Shown: piece after piece, positions 45,133 to 56,866 of the stretch
Numbering within the stretch: position 1 is the first letter of the stretch
How the letters are laid out: every line of letters begins with the position of its first letter
Assembly: GCA_014218235.1 (NCBI GenBank)
Contig: CM024764.1
Span: 62,967,184 to 63,031,183, forward strand
Length of the DNA: 64,000 nt
DNA from: Colocasia esculenta
Lineage: Eukaryota > Streptophyta > Magnoliopsida > Alismatales > Araceae
Direction of reading: 5' to 3'
Program-made: the position numbers and the translations under genes
The notes under the pieces: model-generated
The model's input: the letters and a program-made list of their open reading frames with translations, nothing else
The model's database searches: none
Told to the model about the DNA's origin: nothing

Positions 45133-47246
45133 TGATGATCAGCTCATTCCCATATAATTTCTTGAATTATATATCTATTTGGTGATTAACAAAACTCAAA
45201 TTTAGTTAATCTAACAAGTCTACTATGAAGCTATAAGTATAAGAAATAAATCAAAGAAAGTCAAGCAAAACCTGTAAGTATTTTTTACCCTGAAGCATTT
45301 AAAGTTCAGAGTATACAATTTTTCTAGTATACATCGACTTCCTGAGAAGTATAATGATTTCAATAGTCATAACGATTTCCTTACCTCTATCGCTTTCATA
45401 TTCATAAGGATTTGGTAAGTGACATAGCGATTTCGGTCTCACAATGATTTCATAAGCATCGCATCGATTTTGATCTCAGAATGATTCGCTAAGTGATTGC
45501 ATCGATTTCGATCTCAGAATGATTCGCTAAGTGATTGCATCGATTTCGATCTCAGAACGATTCATTAAGTGATTGCATCGATTTCGATCTCAGAACGATT
45601 AGCTAAGTGATCGCATCAATTTCGATCTCAGAATGATTCGCTAAGAAATCGCTTTGATTTCGATCTCACAACGATTTTGTTTCACATCGATTTGATAAGT
45701 GAGAACAACGATTTGCTCTCACAACGATTTGATAAATGAGAACAACGATTTGCTCTCACAATGATTCGGTTTCACATCAATTTGGTAAGTGAGAACAACG
45801 ACTTGGTCTCACAACGATTTGTCTTTCATAACGATTCGATAACTTCCACATTGATTTGGCATTTACATCAATTCGACATGTTACAACAACGACTCGGTCA
45901 TTATAACGACTCGATAAGTTACACAATGATTTGCTTGGTGTAACGATTCGATAAGTCACAACAACGACTTGGTCTATGTAATGATTCGATAAAGCAGAAC
46001 AACGATTTGATCACTCATCGACTCGATAAGTGAGACAACAATTTGGTTATAACAATTTGCTTATAATAATTCGTTCTCAAATGATTCACTCATACAACGA
46101 TTTCATAAGTGATTCTCACAACGATTTCATGAAATATAACGACTTGATATTCAAATATTTGACAAGTCATCTCGCGTATTTCTCTTTCATCCATGCATTA
46201 AATATAATCGTACATTTCTCTACACGATGCATGTTCAGATATCTTCTATTCTTATGCTTCTACATGTAATATCTTTTTGGAAATATAGAACGGGATTTCT
46301 ATTTTGATGTATCCTCACCTCTAACGATTGACTGACAACAAGAGACAGCTTAGTTGTCTACGTTTTAGCATTTAATGTGTGCAGGTCTCTGACAGCACTA
46401 TTCTATACAACGTTGGATAAAGTAGAAGCTGGAGGATATCAAGAAGGATTTTCTTCTTACGTGCATGGAACGTAAAGGACCGTTGACTGTAAAGGAGAAC
46501 CATGTAGTCTAACGTTCTCAGAACATAGAGACAATGGATACTTCAACGACTACTTTTCAAAAGAAGTTATATATTGAAGACTGATGACTCCAGAGAGAAG
46601 GATATTCATAAGCTTACTCGACACAATCTGCGAGCATCTAGAAGAGCCAAGCCTCACTCCATTGTTTTAGTTTTGCTCTTAGCTCTCTGCGTCTAGAGTA
46701 GATCTCAGAGAGAGTGTTTTGTGTACTGAGAGAATTCATTATTGTAGATCTCTTCCTCTTAGTTCTTGCTTCAGATCAAGCATTGTTCTATTAGCTTGAT
46801 CTAGGGGCTTGTCTTCCCTCGAACACATCTTCGTGTTGCTCCCTTCGTGATCAAGGAAGACCCGGGGGTTCCAGGGTGTTGTTCCCCTTCGTGTTGAAGG
46901 AAGACCTGGGTGTTCCAGGGTGGTGTTTTTCCTCTTCGGGTTGTGAAGAGAAGACCAGCTGCGGCTGGGTGTGTAAGTGTCCATAAGGGGGACTGTACCC
47001 TTGGGTAGTGGAATCCTGAGTTGTTGCTCAGGGACTGGACGTAGAACTCTTGTGGAGAGGAGGTCCGAATCAAGATAAAAATCCTTGTGTAGTGTGTTTG
47101 CTTTCTGTGTGTTTGTTATTATTTTTTCGACTAACACTAACCGCCAAAAGCAGTGGTTTGTATAAACGTTCTTGTTGACAGATTTAGGTAATCATGTTTT
47201 AAAAATCCCATTCACCCCCCCCTCTGGGCTTGCTAGCTAGGCAACA
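45133..47246 (+). repeat. 5' LTR of SIRE-like element (2,114 bp)
   Basis: It ends CTTGCTAGCTAGGCAACA. It contains an ACGATTT array, the CCTTCGTG...GAAGG hairpin block at about 46840-46955 and a C-run near 47214-47222. It is related to the solo LTR at 11860-14130. Confidence 0.92.
45330..46150 (+). repeat. ACGATTT/ATCGATTT tandem array in SIRE-like LTR
   Basis: The motif recurs about every 17-21 bp. Between about 45475 and 45660 it forms 37-38-bp units (ATCGATTTCGATCTCAGAA plus GATTCGCTAAGTGATTGC) repeated about five times. Further down the units are looser (ACAACGATTTGATAAGTGAG). The 3' LTR lacks this array entirely. Confidence 0.85.
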
Positions 47247-47248
47247 AG

Positions 47249-47263
47249 TGGTATCAGAGCGAG
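47249..47263 (+). other. Primer-binding site, tRNA-Met type
   Basis: TGGTATCAGAGCGAG starts 2 nt after the 5' LTR end. Confidence 0.9.
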
Positions 47264-47308
47264 TCTCTTCGACAAAGAAGATCCAACGATCTGAAGAGAA
47301 AAGATCAA

Positions 47309-48335
47309 ATGGCAGCCCAAGGTCACTTCGAAGGTCAGTCAGTCAACAGGCCACCTTTGTTCGATGGTGAAGACTATACTTATTGGAAAATAAGAATGGA
47401 GTTCTTCTTACAAGGACTCGACTATCAGATCTGGTCAATTATTGAAGAAGGAGATCTTCTAGTCTCGAACGAAAAAGACAAATGGACGAAAGACGACAAG
47501 AAGAAAATCTCTCTCAACTACAAGGCAAAAAGCATTCTATGTTGTGCTCTTAGCAAGAAAGAGTTCAACAGGATCTCCGCCTGGAAATCCGCCATGGAGA
47601 TGTGGGAAAAATTGAGAATCACCTATGAGGGCACAGATAAAGTAAAAGAAACGAGAATAGACAACTTGGTGACTCAATATGAAAGATTCAGATGCAGTCA
47701 GGAGAGACTATCACACAGATGTACAGCAGGTTCACCGACATCACAATGGATTAGCCGATCTAGGAAAGACTTATGAAATGGGTGACATGATTAGGAAAAT
47801 CTAAGGTCTTTACCAGCTTCATGGACTCCCAAAGTAACGGCAATTAAAGAAGCAAATGACTTGAAGAGAATGTCATTAGAAAAACTCATAGGGTCCTAAT
47901 GGCCCATGAGATCAACATGGAAAGGTTGAGAGAATCATCAAGAAGCAGAAAGAAGCACTCCAACGCTCTCAAGGCAGAAGAAAGAAGAACTTATCAGAAG
48001 AATCTTTAGATGGTAACGAAAGCATAAGAAGCAGTAAAGATGAGGAAGCTCTCCTCTCTAGAAGACTACAAAGGATATTAGCTAGAAAGAAGTACCAGTC
48101 TGGGAGGAAATACTTCAATAAAAATTAAGATTACAAAAAGCAGAGAAGTAAAGGAATCAAAGAGAGCTGAGCCCATTGTTACGAATGCAAGAAGTCTGGA
48201 CATATCAAAACAAAATGTCCAAAGCTGAAGAAAACTGAAGTAAGAAAGAAGGATAGTTCCAAGAATTTCAGAAGATAGAAGAAGAAAGCCATGGCAGCAG
48301 CATGGGACAACAACAGCGACTCAGACAGTGAGTAA
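47309..48335 (+). pseudogene. gag of SIRE-like element
   Basis: It starts MAAQGHFEGQSVNRPPLFDG and continues YWKIRMEFFLQGLDYQIWSI, KSAMEMWEKLRITYEGTDKV. The frame breaks near 47693 and resumes as TQMYSRFTDIT and GLADLGKTYE. A CCHC knuckle, CYECKKSGHIKTKC, is at 48178-48219. In-frame stops flank the knuckle. Confidence 0.88.
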
Positions 48336-49030
48336 CATCTGACTCATCCTTCTCTTCATGTAACAAATCTGATTCTAATAATTAGAAGACACTTTTAATG
48401 AGTTGTACTGTAAATATAAGAAGTATGTAAATCTTAAAAGTCAGTAAGAAAAATCTTGCATACTTAGAAAATATTAATTCAGATTAAAATCTGAAAATGA
48501 GCAAATGGAAAAAACAAATTACTGAAACTAAAAAGAAGAAATGAGTGTTATGTAAGGACCTGAAAAATAAAAATGAACAATTAGCAAGCTTGGAAAACCA
48601 AGAAATAGTAAATAAATTAAAACAGGAAGTTAATACATTAACAATAGAAAATGAAAAATTATTAAGCACGTTAGAAAAATTTACAAATAGTAAAACAACG
48701 TTAATACTGAAAGGTGCTAGACGGTCAGGTAAAAAGAAGCATGGATTAGGTTATACTCCTCCCGATAATGAAGAAACAGTAGTATACCCTAAAATATATC
48801 CAACACCTAAGTTGTAGCTGAACAAGACACAACATATAAGTCAAGCTTTAAATACATTCAACTTAAAAAGTAAGTAGTAGAACATCTTGTTGTAGTCATT
48901 GCAACAAGTTAGGTCATACTAAAATAACATGTCCAACTAAACATAAAAGATGGATAATTAAAAGAAAATTGATACTAACCAATCAGGACCCAAAGAACTT
49001 GGGTACCTAAAGCTTAGTGTTTTCATTGCA
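48336..49030 (+). pseudogene. Gag C-terminal coiled-coil region and second zinc-knuckle-like motif
   Basis: A stretch at 48545-48817 encodes a leucine- and lysine-rich helix-forming segment (NKLKQEVNTLTIENEKLLST). It is followed, across stops, by CSHCNKLGHTK-like coding near 48893-48935, the CCHC-type motif that precedes protease in SIRE elements. Frames are badly disrupted. Confidence 0.6.
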
Positions 49031-49640
49031 GGTAAACCTTTGAGCATCAAATGGTACTTGGACAGCGAATGCTCAAGGCACATGTCAGGGAACAGAAAGC
49101 TATTTTCCCATCTTGAAGCTGAAGAAGGCACAGTCACTTATGGAGATAATGGAAAAGGGACTGTGATAGGTAGTGGATCAGTGGGCAGTAAAGGCAAAAC
49201 CGTTATAGAAGATGTTCTATGCGTCAAAGGACTGAAGCACAACCTTGTCAGTATCAGCCAACTGTGTGATAAAGGTCATCAGATCAGATTTCAAGAATTA
49301 AAGTGCAGTATCATGAAGGATGGTACAATCATTTTTGAAGCTAATAGAGAAAAGAACTTGTATGTACTTTATCTAGAAGAATTAAAAGATCAGGATATAT
49401 GTCTGGCTGTGAATAAAGTGCAGTCAACTGATCTCTGACATCGAAGAATGGGCCTCTGCAGCTTGGATGGCATGAGAAAATTAATCAAGAGAAACTTGGT
49501 GGAAGGCCTACGCAAAGTAAGTTCAAGAATGGATGGTGTCTGTGGGCCGTATGCAGAAGGAAAGCACACCAAGTCATCCTTCAAGTCAAAGACTGTGGTA
49601 ACAACTTCTAAACCCTTAGAACTTCTACATATAGATCTAT
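49031..49640 (+). pseudogene. Protease and GAG-pre-integrase of SIRE-like element
   Basis: The protease motif is WYLDSECSRHMSGNR, where the invariant glycine of DSGCSRHM is Glu. It is followed by VLCVKGLKHNLVSISQLCDK. The pre-integrase segment continues after a TGA where a W codon is expected (before HRRMG), then CSLDGMRKLIKRNLVEGL. Confidence 0.88.
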
Positions 49641-50450
49641 TTAGGCCAATGAGAACCACAAGTCTCGGAGGAAAGAACTTTGGATTTGTTATAGTAGATG
49701 ACTACTCCAGGTTTACATGAGTATCCTTCTTGGAGCATAAGGATGATACATTCGACAGCTTTGTCACTTCAGTAAGAAGGTGCAGAAGGACAAAAAGTAC
49801 AACATTATTGGTATTCGATCAGATCATGGAGGAGAGTTTCAAAATGAGAAATTTGCTAAGTTCTGTGATGATCAAGGAATAGAGCATAACTTTTCAGCGC
49901 CAAGGACACCACAGCAAAATGGAGTTGCTGAAAGAAAGAACATAACCCTATTGGCATGGCTAGAACAATGTTGTCAGAATATAATTTACCAAGATATTTT
50001 TGGGCCGAAGCCGTCAACACAGCATACTATATCATCAACAGAGTAATGATCAGGCCAATTCTAAAGAAGACTTCATACGAGCTATACAAGCAAAAGAAGC
50101 CAAAGATTAGTCACTTCAGGACATTTGGATGTCCATGCTTCATCCACAACAATGGAAAAGGGGATATTGGTAAGCTAGATGCAAATTCAGATGAAGGTAT
50201 ATTCATGGGGTATACTTCTAAACCTAAAGGATATAGAATATTTAATAAGCGTAGCTTATTAATTGAAGAATCAATACATGTTATTTTTGATGAGACTAAC
50301 CCTTCCTTGAGAAAGGAAGTAGATAGTGATGTTGATGATGCAGATGAACTATTCAAGAAATTAAAGAACTTATCCATCGAGGACAAGGAAGATCCACCCT
50401 TAGAAGATCTACAACAAAAAGACATATCTTCCAAAGGAATGGAGATATAA
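49641..50450 (+). pseudogene. Integrase of SIRE-like element
   Basis: Core motifs are FGFVIVDDYSRFT, then a TGA for W, RSDHGGEFQNEKFAKFC, PRTPQQNGVAERKN, and, after a frame change near 49960, ARTMLSEYNLPRYFWAEAVN, TAYYIINRV and HFRTFGCPCFIHNN. The C-terminal part includes DANSDEGIFMGYTSKPKGY and an acidic tail. Confidence 0.9.
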
Positions 50451-51340
50451 AAAGGATCACCTATCGGACAACATCATTGGTGATCCATCAGTTGGGGTAA
50501 GAACTACAGGTAATGTAATTCCTTGTGATTATTTAGCTTTTGTATCTCAAATAGAGCCTAAGACAGTCAATGAAGCACTGTCTGATGAATCGTGGATATT
50601 AGCCATGCAAAATGAACTTAATCAGTTCAAGAGAAACCATGCATGGTCACTTGTTCCGAGACCATCAGATCATCCTATGATTGGCACCAAATGGGTGTTC
50701 AGGAACAAATTGGATGAAGCTAGTGTGATCACTAGAAACAAGGCCAGATTGGTAGCTCAAGGCTATTCCCAAGAGGAAGGCATAGATTTCGATGAAACCT
50801 ATGCACCAGTAGCTAGACTTGAGGCAATCAGAATCTTACTTGCTTTTGCATCAGCATTAGATTTAAAACTTTTTCAAATGAATGTAAAATCCACCTTTTT
50901 AAATGGATATATAAAGGAGGAAGTTTATGTAGAACAACCTCTTGGTTTTGATGATATTGATTTTCCAAATCATGTTTTCAAATTACATAAGGCATTATAT
51001 GGTTTAAAGCAAGCACCTAGAGCATGGTATGAAAGATTAAGTGCATTTTGTTAAACCATGGTTTTACTAGAGGAAAAGTAGATAGCACATTATTCATCAA
51101 ATCTAAAGCCAAAAATGTGCTACTTGTACAAATCTAGTGGATGATAAATTTTTGGTTCTACTGACGAATCCCTTTGCAAGTACTTCGAAAAGCTTATGCA
51201 GGGAGAATTTGAAATGAGTATGATGGGGAGCTTAACTACTTTCTCGGATTGCAAATCAAGCAAGGAAAAGAAGGAACTCACATTAGTCAAGCCAAATACA
51301 CCAAGGTAATTTTAAAGAAGTTTGGATTTGAAAGCACCAA
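50451..51340 (+). pseudogene. Reverse transcriptase of SIRE-like element
   Basis: Open from 50605: NHAWSLVPRPSDHPMIGTKW, ARLVAQGYSQEEGIDFDETY, LKLFQMNVKSTFLNGYIKEE and FKLHKALYGLKQAPRAWYE. A frame change at about 51045 follows. The catalytic box is damaged (only VDD is recognisable near 51137, with a stop just before it), then MGELNYFLGLQIKQG-like sequence follows in another frame. Confidence 0.9.
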
Positions 51341-51355
51341 GCCCCGTCAACACCG

Positions 51356-52072
51356 ATGAGTACATCAACAAGATTAGATAGTGATGAGGATGGTAAGAAG
51401 GTAGATCAAAAGGTCTACAGAGGTATGATAGGTTCATTACTCTATTTAATTGCCAGTAGACCCGACATATTATTTAGTGTATGCATGTGTGCTAGGTATC
51501 AGGCAGACCCTAGAGAGTCTCTTTTAATTTCTGTCAAAAGAATTTTTAGATTCTTGACTAGAACTTATGATCTAGGTCTATGGTATCTAAAATCATGTGA
51601 AATCAATTTAGTAGGATACTCTGATGCTGACTACGCTGGATGCAAAATAGATAGAAAAAGTACCAGTGGTTGTTGTCAATTTCTTGCAGGATGTCTAATT
51701 TCATGGTCCTCAAAGAAGCAAAATTCAGTAGCGATGTTAACAGCTAAAGTTGAGTACGTAGCTGCTGGAAGCTGCTGTACACAACTCCTATGGATTAAGC
51801 AGCAACTTGAGGATTATGGGCTACATATCAAGACAATTCCCCTATTGTGCGACAACACCAGTGCCATTAATCTCACCAAAAATTCGGTTCAACACTCAAG
51901 GACAAAGCATATAGAGGTTAGATATCACATTATTCATGATCATGTAGCCAATGGTAACATAGATATTTCCTTTATTGATACTCAAAATCAGTTAGCAGAT
52001 ATCTTCACAAAGACCTTACCTGAAGAGAGATTTACGTCTCTTAGAAGGGAATTAGGCATGTGCAATTTGTGA
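51356..52072 (+). pseudogene. RNase H of SIRE-like element
   Basis: A continuous frame includes VYRGMIGSLLYLIASRPDIL, GYSDADYAGCKIDRKSTSG, CQFLAGCLISWSSKKQNSVA, PLLCDNTSAINLTKNSVQHS, RTKHIEVRYHIIHDH and QLADIFTKTLPEERF, ending GMCNL and a stop. A change to AKVEYVA from the usual AEAEYVA is seen. This is the best-preserved domain of the element. Confidence 0.92.
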
Positions 52073-52467
52073 TAGATTTATCTGTAATTAACTGAAATAA
52101 TAAATAAGTTCAGAATATCAATTATTTTTCCCCTTAAAATTAAGTAAATTCTTCAAATATTGCTTGCATCTTATATATCAATGCCGGTTCATAATTTTAA
52201 AAGAGTTTATTATTTTTGAACCTGTCTCTTGTCGTTTTCTGCCATTATGTCGCCTTCCCTTTATCTGATAAAGAACCCAAAATCTGTGCCATATCGATTC
52301 ACCTCCCGCTCTCATCTCCTTCGACTTGCTTGAGACGATAACCCTATCGACTCCAGCATCGACTTCGTGCGATTTCAAAGTTTCCACTTTTTCTCGCGAG
52401 AAATTTCTTGAGGGTTTCTGCTCCAATCTTCCTTCCAATCATCCAGAATCTTTCCCCATTCAAAACC

Positions 52468-55400
52468 ATGGCCGTTTCTGGAGTTTCTGGCACCGTCGAG
52501 GGCTATGGAGCTGCATTCCTCACCACCGAGCAGCAGGAAAGGTTTACGTCAGTGAAGACGAAGGTCTGTGGCAACAAAGCAGTAGATGTTGCAGACTTGG
52601 AGAAGAATGGAATGCATAGCATCACAGTAGCGATGGAAAGAATGAAATGGATGGAGATGGTAACCCTGTCAGAGGTGAGTTATCCAGACCTGGTGAAGGC
52701 GTTTTATGTTTACTTGAAGTCTGAGGAAGATGGGTCCTTGACATCCTCTGTCAAAGGAACCCGGATTAGCATCACTTATGAGCTTTTAGAGTCGTTATTT
52801 GGTGTATCCACCTCTGGTCACAGTGGAGTTCACATTGTCGACATTCAGGCAAAAGGTTTGGGGATTGTTGGTCCCGAGTTCAGATTGAAGAATAGCAAGT
52901 TGGATATTAACCAGTTAAATGCATTCAATCGCATTCTGCACTTTATAGTTTGTCAGATACTGGTTCCTAGGAGTGCCACATTTTCTACATGTACCAAGGC
53001 GGACTCCGATATGATGTTCTGGGCTATCCAGAACCAGAGCATAAACATGGCTGAGGTTATAATAGAAAGGATGAAGTTTGCACATGCTCAGGTTTGGGAC
53101 AAGAAAAGTAAACTGAATGTGTCCTTACCTTACGCCCATTTACTGACAAAGATTTTCCAACATTGTGGCATTAATTTGTCTAGGGCGGTGTCAGAAAAGA
53201 TAGGGCAGGCCATTCGTAGCAGGAACTTGAAAAAGAGTGGTTTCCCTTTGGTTGGTGGTGTGTGGACCAAGACCTCAGTGGCTAAGGGTGAGGCCATCAT
53301 CGGCAAAGCCCAAGAAGTTCTAGAAGAGGTAGTAGAAGCAGCAGTAGCAGCAGATGTACCAGTTGAGCAAGAAGATCGACAACCTGCAGTAGCGCCTGTA
53401 GTGCAAGAACAACAACAGGAAGTTGTCAGTTCAAAAATTGCAATGGATCAAGCAGCAGCAGCAGTAGAGGTCAGAGCATAAGAATCTGTGGTCACTAGAA
53501 GCCAGATTGAAGATATTCCTCAAGACAATATTGAGCCAGTTATGCGAGTTTCAAAGGCTATCATCCCCACCACAGTTGTGGCATCTGTTCTAAGAAATGT
53601 GCTGGAATCCATTCCTAGCACTCAGGGGGAGCCTGAAAGGACTAGTGAATCAGTAGCAGATGTTGTGGCATCAAGCCACAATGATGATGTTGTCATGGAG
53701 GATGCTCCTATTGAGGGGGAGCAGTCAATTGAGAAGGAAGCAATACCTCAGGGGGAGCGCACTGCTAGTACCCCCATTGATGATCAGTTCAGAGAAGGCA
53801 TTGTGGAAAGTGCCTCAGGTGAAGATGATAATGATGATAATGTGGAGCCCGTTGCAAGGGAAAGTAATAAAGAAAAAGAAGTGGCTCAGGATATTCCCCT
53901 CCTTACCAGGAAGCCACACAGGAGGCCAAGGCAGAAGAAACTGAAGATCAACATGAAGCCCATTGTTGAAAGATTGGATGAACAAGGAAAGATTCTCTGC
54001 TCTGTGTAATCAGATATTGCATCTATCTTCATAAGCCAGAGTACGACAGCTAAGGAGATGGGAATGGTCAGAAATGATGTCAGATGGTTGCGTAGTGAGC
54101 TCATTAGCATCAAGGAGTCTATAGTTGCACTTGCAGATTTGATGAGGGCACAGTCCACAAATGCCCCTCCTGCTCCTCCTCCTGCAGCACCTGTTAGCAG
54201 CTCAGGGCCATCTGGGCTAAGGCAAGACAATGTTGGGCCGTCAGGCCATCAGATGTGGCAGAAGATCGACCATCAGGCAACAAGTTGTTGAAGAGGTAGC
54301 AGCTCTAGTGCTAGATAATGATGAAGCTGTGAAGACTGGGCCACCAGGGCCTTCAGAGGATGTGTCTGGGCCACCCGGGCCTGTGGTTTCCAAGGCTGAA
54401 TCTTCAAGAGTAGAAGAAGAACCGGCTGTAGCTCCAGAAGCCCCTGTTCCTTCTTCTCTTCAAACTCCAGCCCCTCCTTCACCACCATCCTCATCCACAG
54501 CTCCTCCAGCACCTATCACCTTCAAACAACCCATGCCTCGCACCATCTCATCTCCAACACCATTTCCTTCTGAATCCTCCTCATCTCCTGTCACCTCCAC
54601 ATCCATTCCTCCACCTTCTCCTATCATTGAAAACCCTCCAGCCTCCTCCTCAGCTAGAGCCTCATCCTCTTCTGGTCCTTCTTCAGCTGGACCATTCATC
54701 ATACCTCCTCCTACCCATCAGTCATTTCTTCATCCTCCTACTCCTCCCTCCTTTGTTACCTTTATACCTAAAGGTGCACAACTTGAAGGTCCCTTTCTAA
54801 AAAAATTCGAGGATGAGTTGGAAATTACCACAATCCGCTCAGTTCTGGAAGTTGGTTCTCATGTCCACATAACTGGCTCTCCTACTTCTAGTCCTTCTTA
54901 TAAAAAGAGGAAACTCTCCAACACTCTTGCTCTTCCTAAATTTCCTCCTCTCTGGTTCTCTCTCTCTATTGAGAATCGAAGAAAACCCATCTATTGTGAA
55001 TATCTCCAAAAATGTATCCTTGCCACCATTTTTTGGTGTTCCTCATCTCAATCTATCTGATCATCTCAATGTTGTTCTTCCCTATTGCTACATCTCCAAA
55101 GCTGATCAATCTAAAATCTTCCAAATGGCTGAATGCAAATCTGAAGATCAGTGGGCCAAGGGGCACAAGGCTCTCTACAAGAAGTTTCTACTTGCGAAGT
55201 CCGATCGGTTTCCACCCCGGGATTCCCCACTCACTCTCTCTAAGCGGTTTGTCATTCATCACAAGTCTACCTGGGCACCCTTCATTCAAAAGGAAGTAAA
55301 ACTCATCCGATACTTCTAGCTCTTCAATGACTATCGTTATCTCCACAATTTGCCTGAAGTTCAGTTGGGTCAATTCCAGGGAGCTGTTGCTTTGCTTAAA

Positions 55401-56166
55401 GTTGAAAGCCCAGTTAACTGTTCTTTCAAAATGGATTTCGCGACCCTAAAATACCAGAAATTATGTTTCTCCCCAAACTGCATTCCTTGGTCATGGACTC
55501 ATCAGTTGGTCCTGTTATCTTTGAGAGATTTTCTCGCGTAATGGGAAGGATCTCAGCTCAGCAGGGTCGTCTCCCTTCCTTCCAAAGATTCCTCTTTCGG
55601 TAATTTCACCTAGGCCATATCACATCTGAGGTTCTAGCACCTCTTTTATCTGAAAGTGAAAGGCCCTCGCCTACCGATTGGGAAAAGCATTACAACCAGT
55701 CTTCCCTTTACCTGGCAACTTTGAATAGTTCCTTGTTTAAGGTAGGCAAGCCTCCTCTCTCGGCTGAAGCCTTCTTAGATTTGAATTACATTAATCTAGT
55801 TCAAGAGCCCTATGCTCAGTGGGTAGCGCGGTACACACTTTTTGTGGCTTTGAAGAAAGATCTCCTATAGCATCAGATCCACTACCCTATCAAGATCAAC
55901 CAGTTTCTTCGGTTTGCCAATTTTGGCTCTTTCACTACCTTCAAGGTCTCTCTTGGCAAAGATGAATATGGCACCATTATAGAAGCTTAGCGCGAACTTC
56001 ATATCAAAAGAATGCTTCCTGACATGGGGTCATCTTATTCTATCTCTTTTGGGGCTTTTCAAACCTATTTTGAGGAGCAGGAATGCAAGACTTTGCCTAT
56101 TATTCAACGGCATGCCTCTCTTCTGTCTCCTGCTTTCTACCTCCCTGTAATCCCTCAAGATAAATA
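52468..56166 (+). pseudogene. Long extra ORF 3' of pol in SIRE-like element
   Basis: It begins at ATG 52468 in a good context (ACCATGGCC) with MAVSGVSGTVEGYGAAF. The first 338 codons are open (to 53481). The segment SYPDLVKAFYVYLKSEEDGS and LLESLFGVST resembles the N-terminal domain of the 'putative plant transposon protein' family found in extra ORFs of plant SIRE-type elements. After the TAA at 53479 the same frame continues with acidic and Ser/Pro-rich sequence through further stops. It then changes frame near 54230 to a long Pro/Ser-rich stretch (about 54450-54760) and a C-terminal part (LPYCYISKADQSKIFQMAE, LSKRFVIHHKSTWAPF) with more frame changes to about 56166. I see no clear signal peptide or TM segment, so calling it envelope is not supported. 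Confidence 0.75.
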
Positions 56167-56350
56167 GAAAAGTTCTTTGATCTCACTTATCTTTTCTCCT
56201 TTCTTCTTTGTCTACGATAGTATCTTTTTGCTTAATGACAAAAAGGGGAAGAAAATTCTATGTTTCTGAAATACATTTCTAACTTCATTTCAGAAAATTC
56301 ACTTAGATTTATTTAAAATCATCTATACTTTTGTGTTATGTTTTGTCATC

Positions 56351-56367
56351 ACCAAAAAGGGGGAGAT
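56351..56367 (+). other. Polypurine tract of SIRE-like element
   Basis: ACCAAAAAGGGGGAGAT ends directly at the 3' LTR start. A similar purine run, GACAAAAAGGGGAAG, lies about 110 bp upstream (56238-56252), a second possible plus-strand primer. Confidence 0.8.
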
Positions 56368-56866
56368 TGATGATCAGCTCATCCCTATATAATTTCTTAA
56401 ATTATATATCTATTTTGGTGATTAACAAAACTCAAATTTAGTTTAATCTAACAAGTCTTCTCCCTTCGTATTGAAGGAAGACCTGGGGGTTCCAGGGTGT
56501 TGTTCCCCTTCGTGTTGAAGGAAGACCTGGGTGTTCCAGGGTGGTGTTTTTCCTCTTCGGGTTGTGAAGAGAAGACCAGTTGTGGCTGGGTGTGTAAGTG
56601 TCCATAAGGGGGACTGTACCCTTGGGTAGTGGAATCCTGAGTTGTTGCTCAGGGACTGGACGTAGGACTCCTGTGGAGAGGAGGCCCGAACCAGGATAAA
56701 AATCCTTGTGCAGTGTGTTTGCTTTCTGTGTGTTTGTTATTGTTTTTTCGACTAACACTAACCGCTAAAAGCAGTGGTTTGTATAAACATTCTTGTTGAC
56801 AGGTTTAGGTAATCATATCTTAAAAATCCTATTCACCCCCCCTCTGGGCTTGCTAGCTGGGCAACA
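56368..56866 (+). repeat. 3' LTR of SIRE-like element, internally deleted (499 bp)
   Basis: The first 90 bp match the 5' LTR start up to CTAACAAGTCT; the sequence then jumps to the CCTTCGTATTGAAGGAAG hairpin block, equivalent to 5' LTR position about 46835. About 1.6 kb, including the whole ACGATTT array, is missing. Confidence 0.92.

Larger units (their letters stand above)
45133..56866 (+). mobile_element. Ty1/copia SIRE-like retrotransposon with extra 3' ORF
   Basis: It begins TGATGATCAGCTC and ends GGGCAACA, with perfect TSD CCCCT (45128-45132 and 56867-56871). The 5' LTR is 2,114 bp, the 3' LTR only 499 bp because of an internal deletion. The order is gag, protease, integrase, RT, RNase H, then a long extra ORF of about 3.7 kb, then the purine-rich AAAAAGGGGGAGAT. 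Long LTRs, the extra ORF and this purine tract are typical of the SIRE/Maximus lineage. Many stops and frameshifts make it defective. Confidence 0.92.

Noticed and set aside
52468..56166. Retroviral envelope gene in the SIRE-like element
   Set aside because: Position fits, but no signal peptide, TM segment or glycoprotein pattern is visible; the N-terminus looks like the putative plant transposon protein domain instead.
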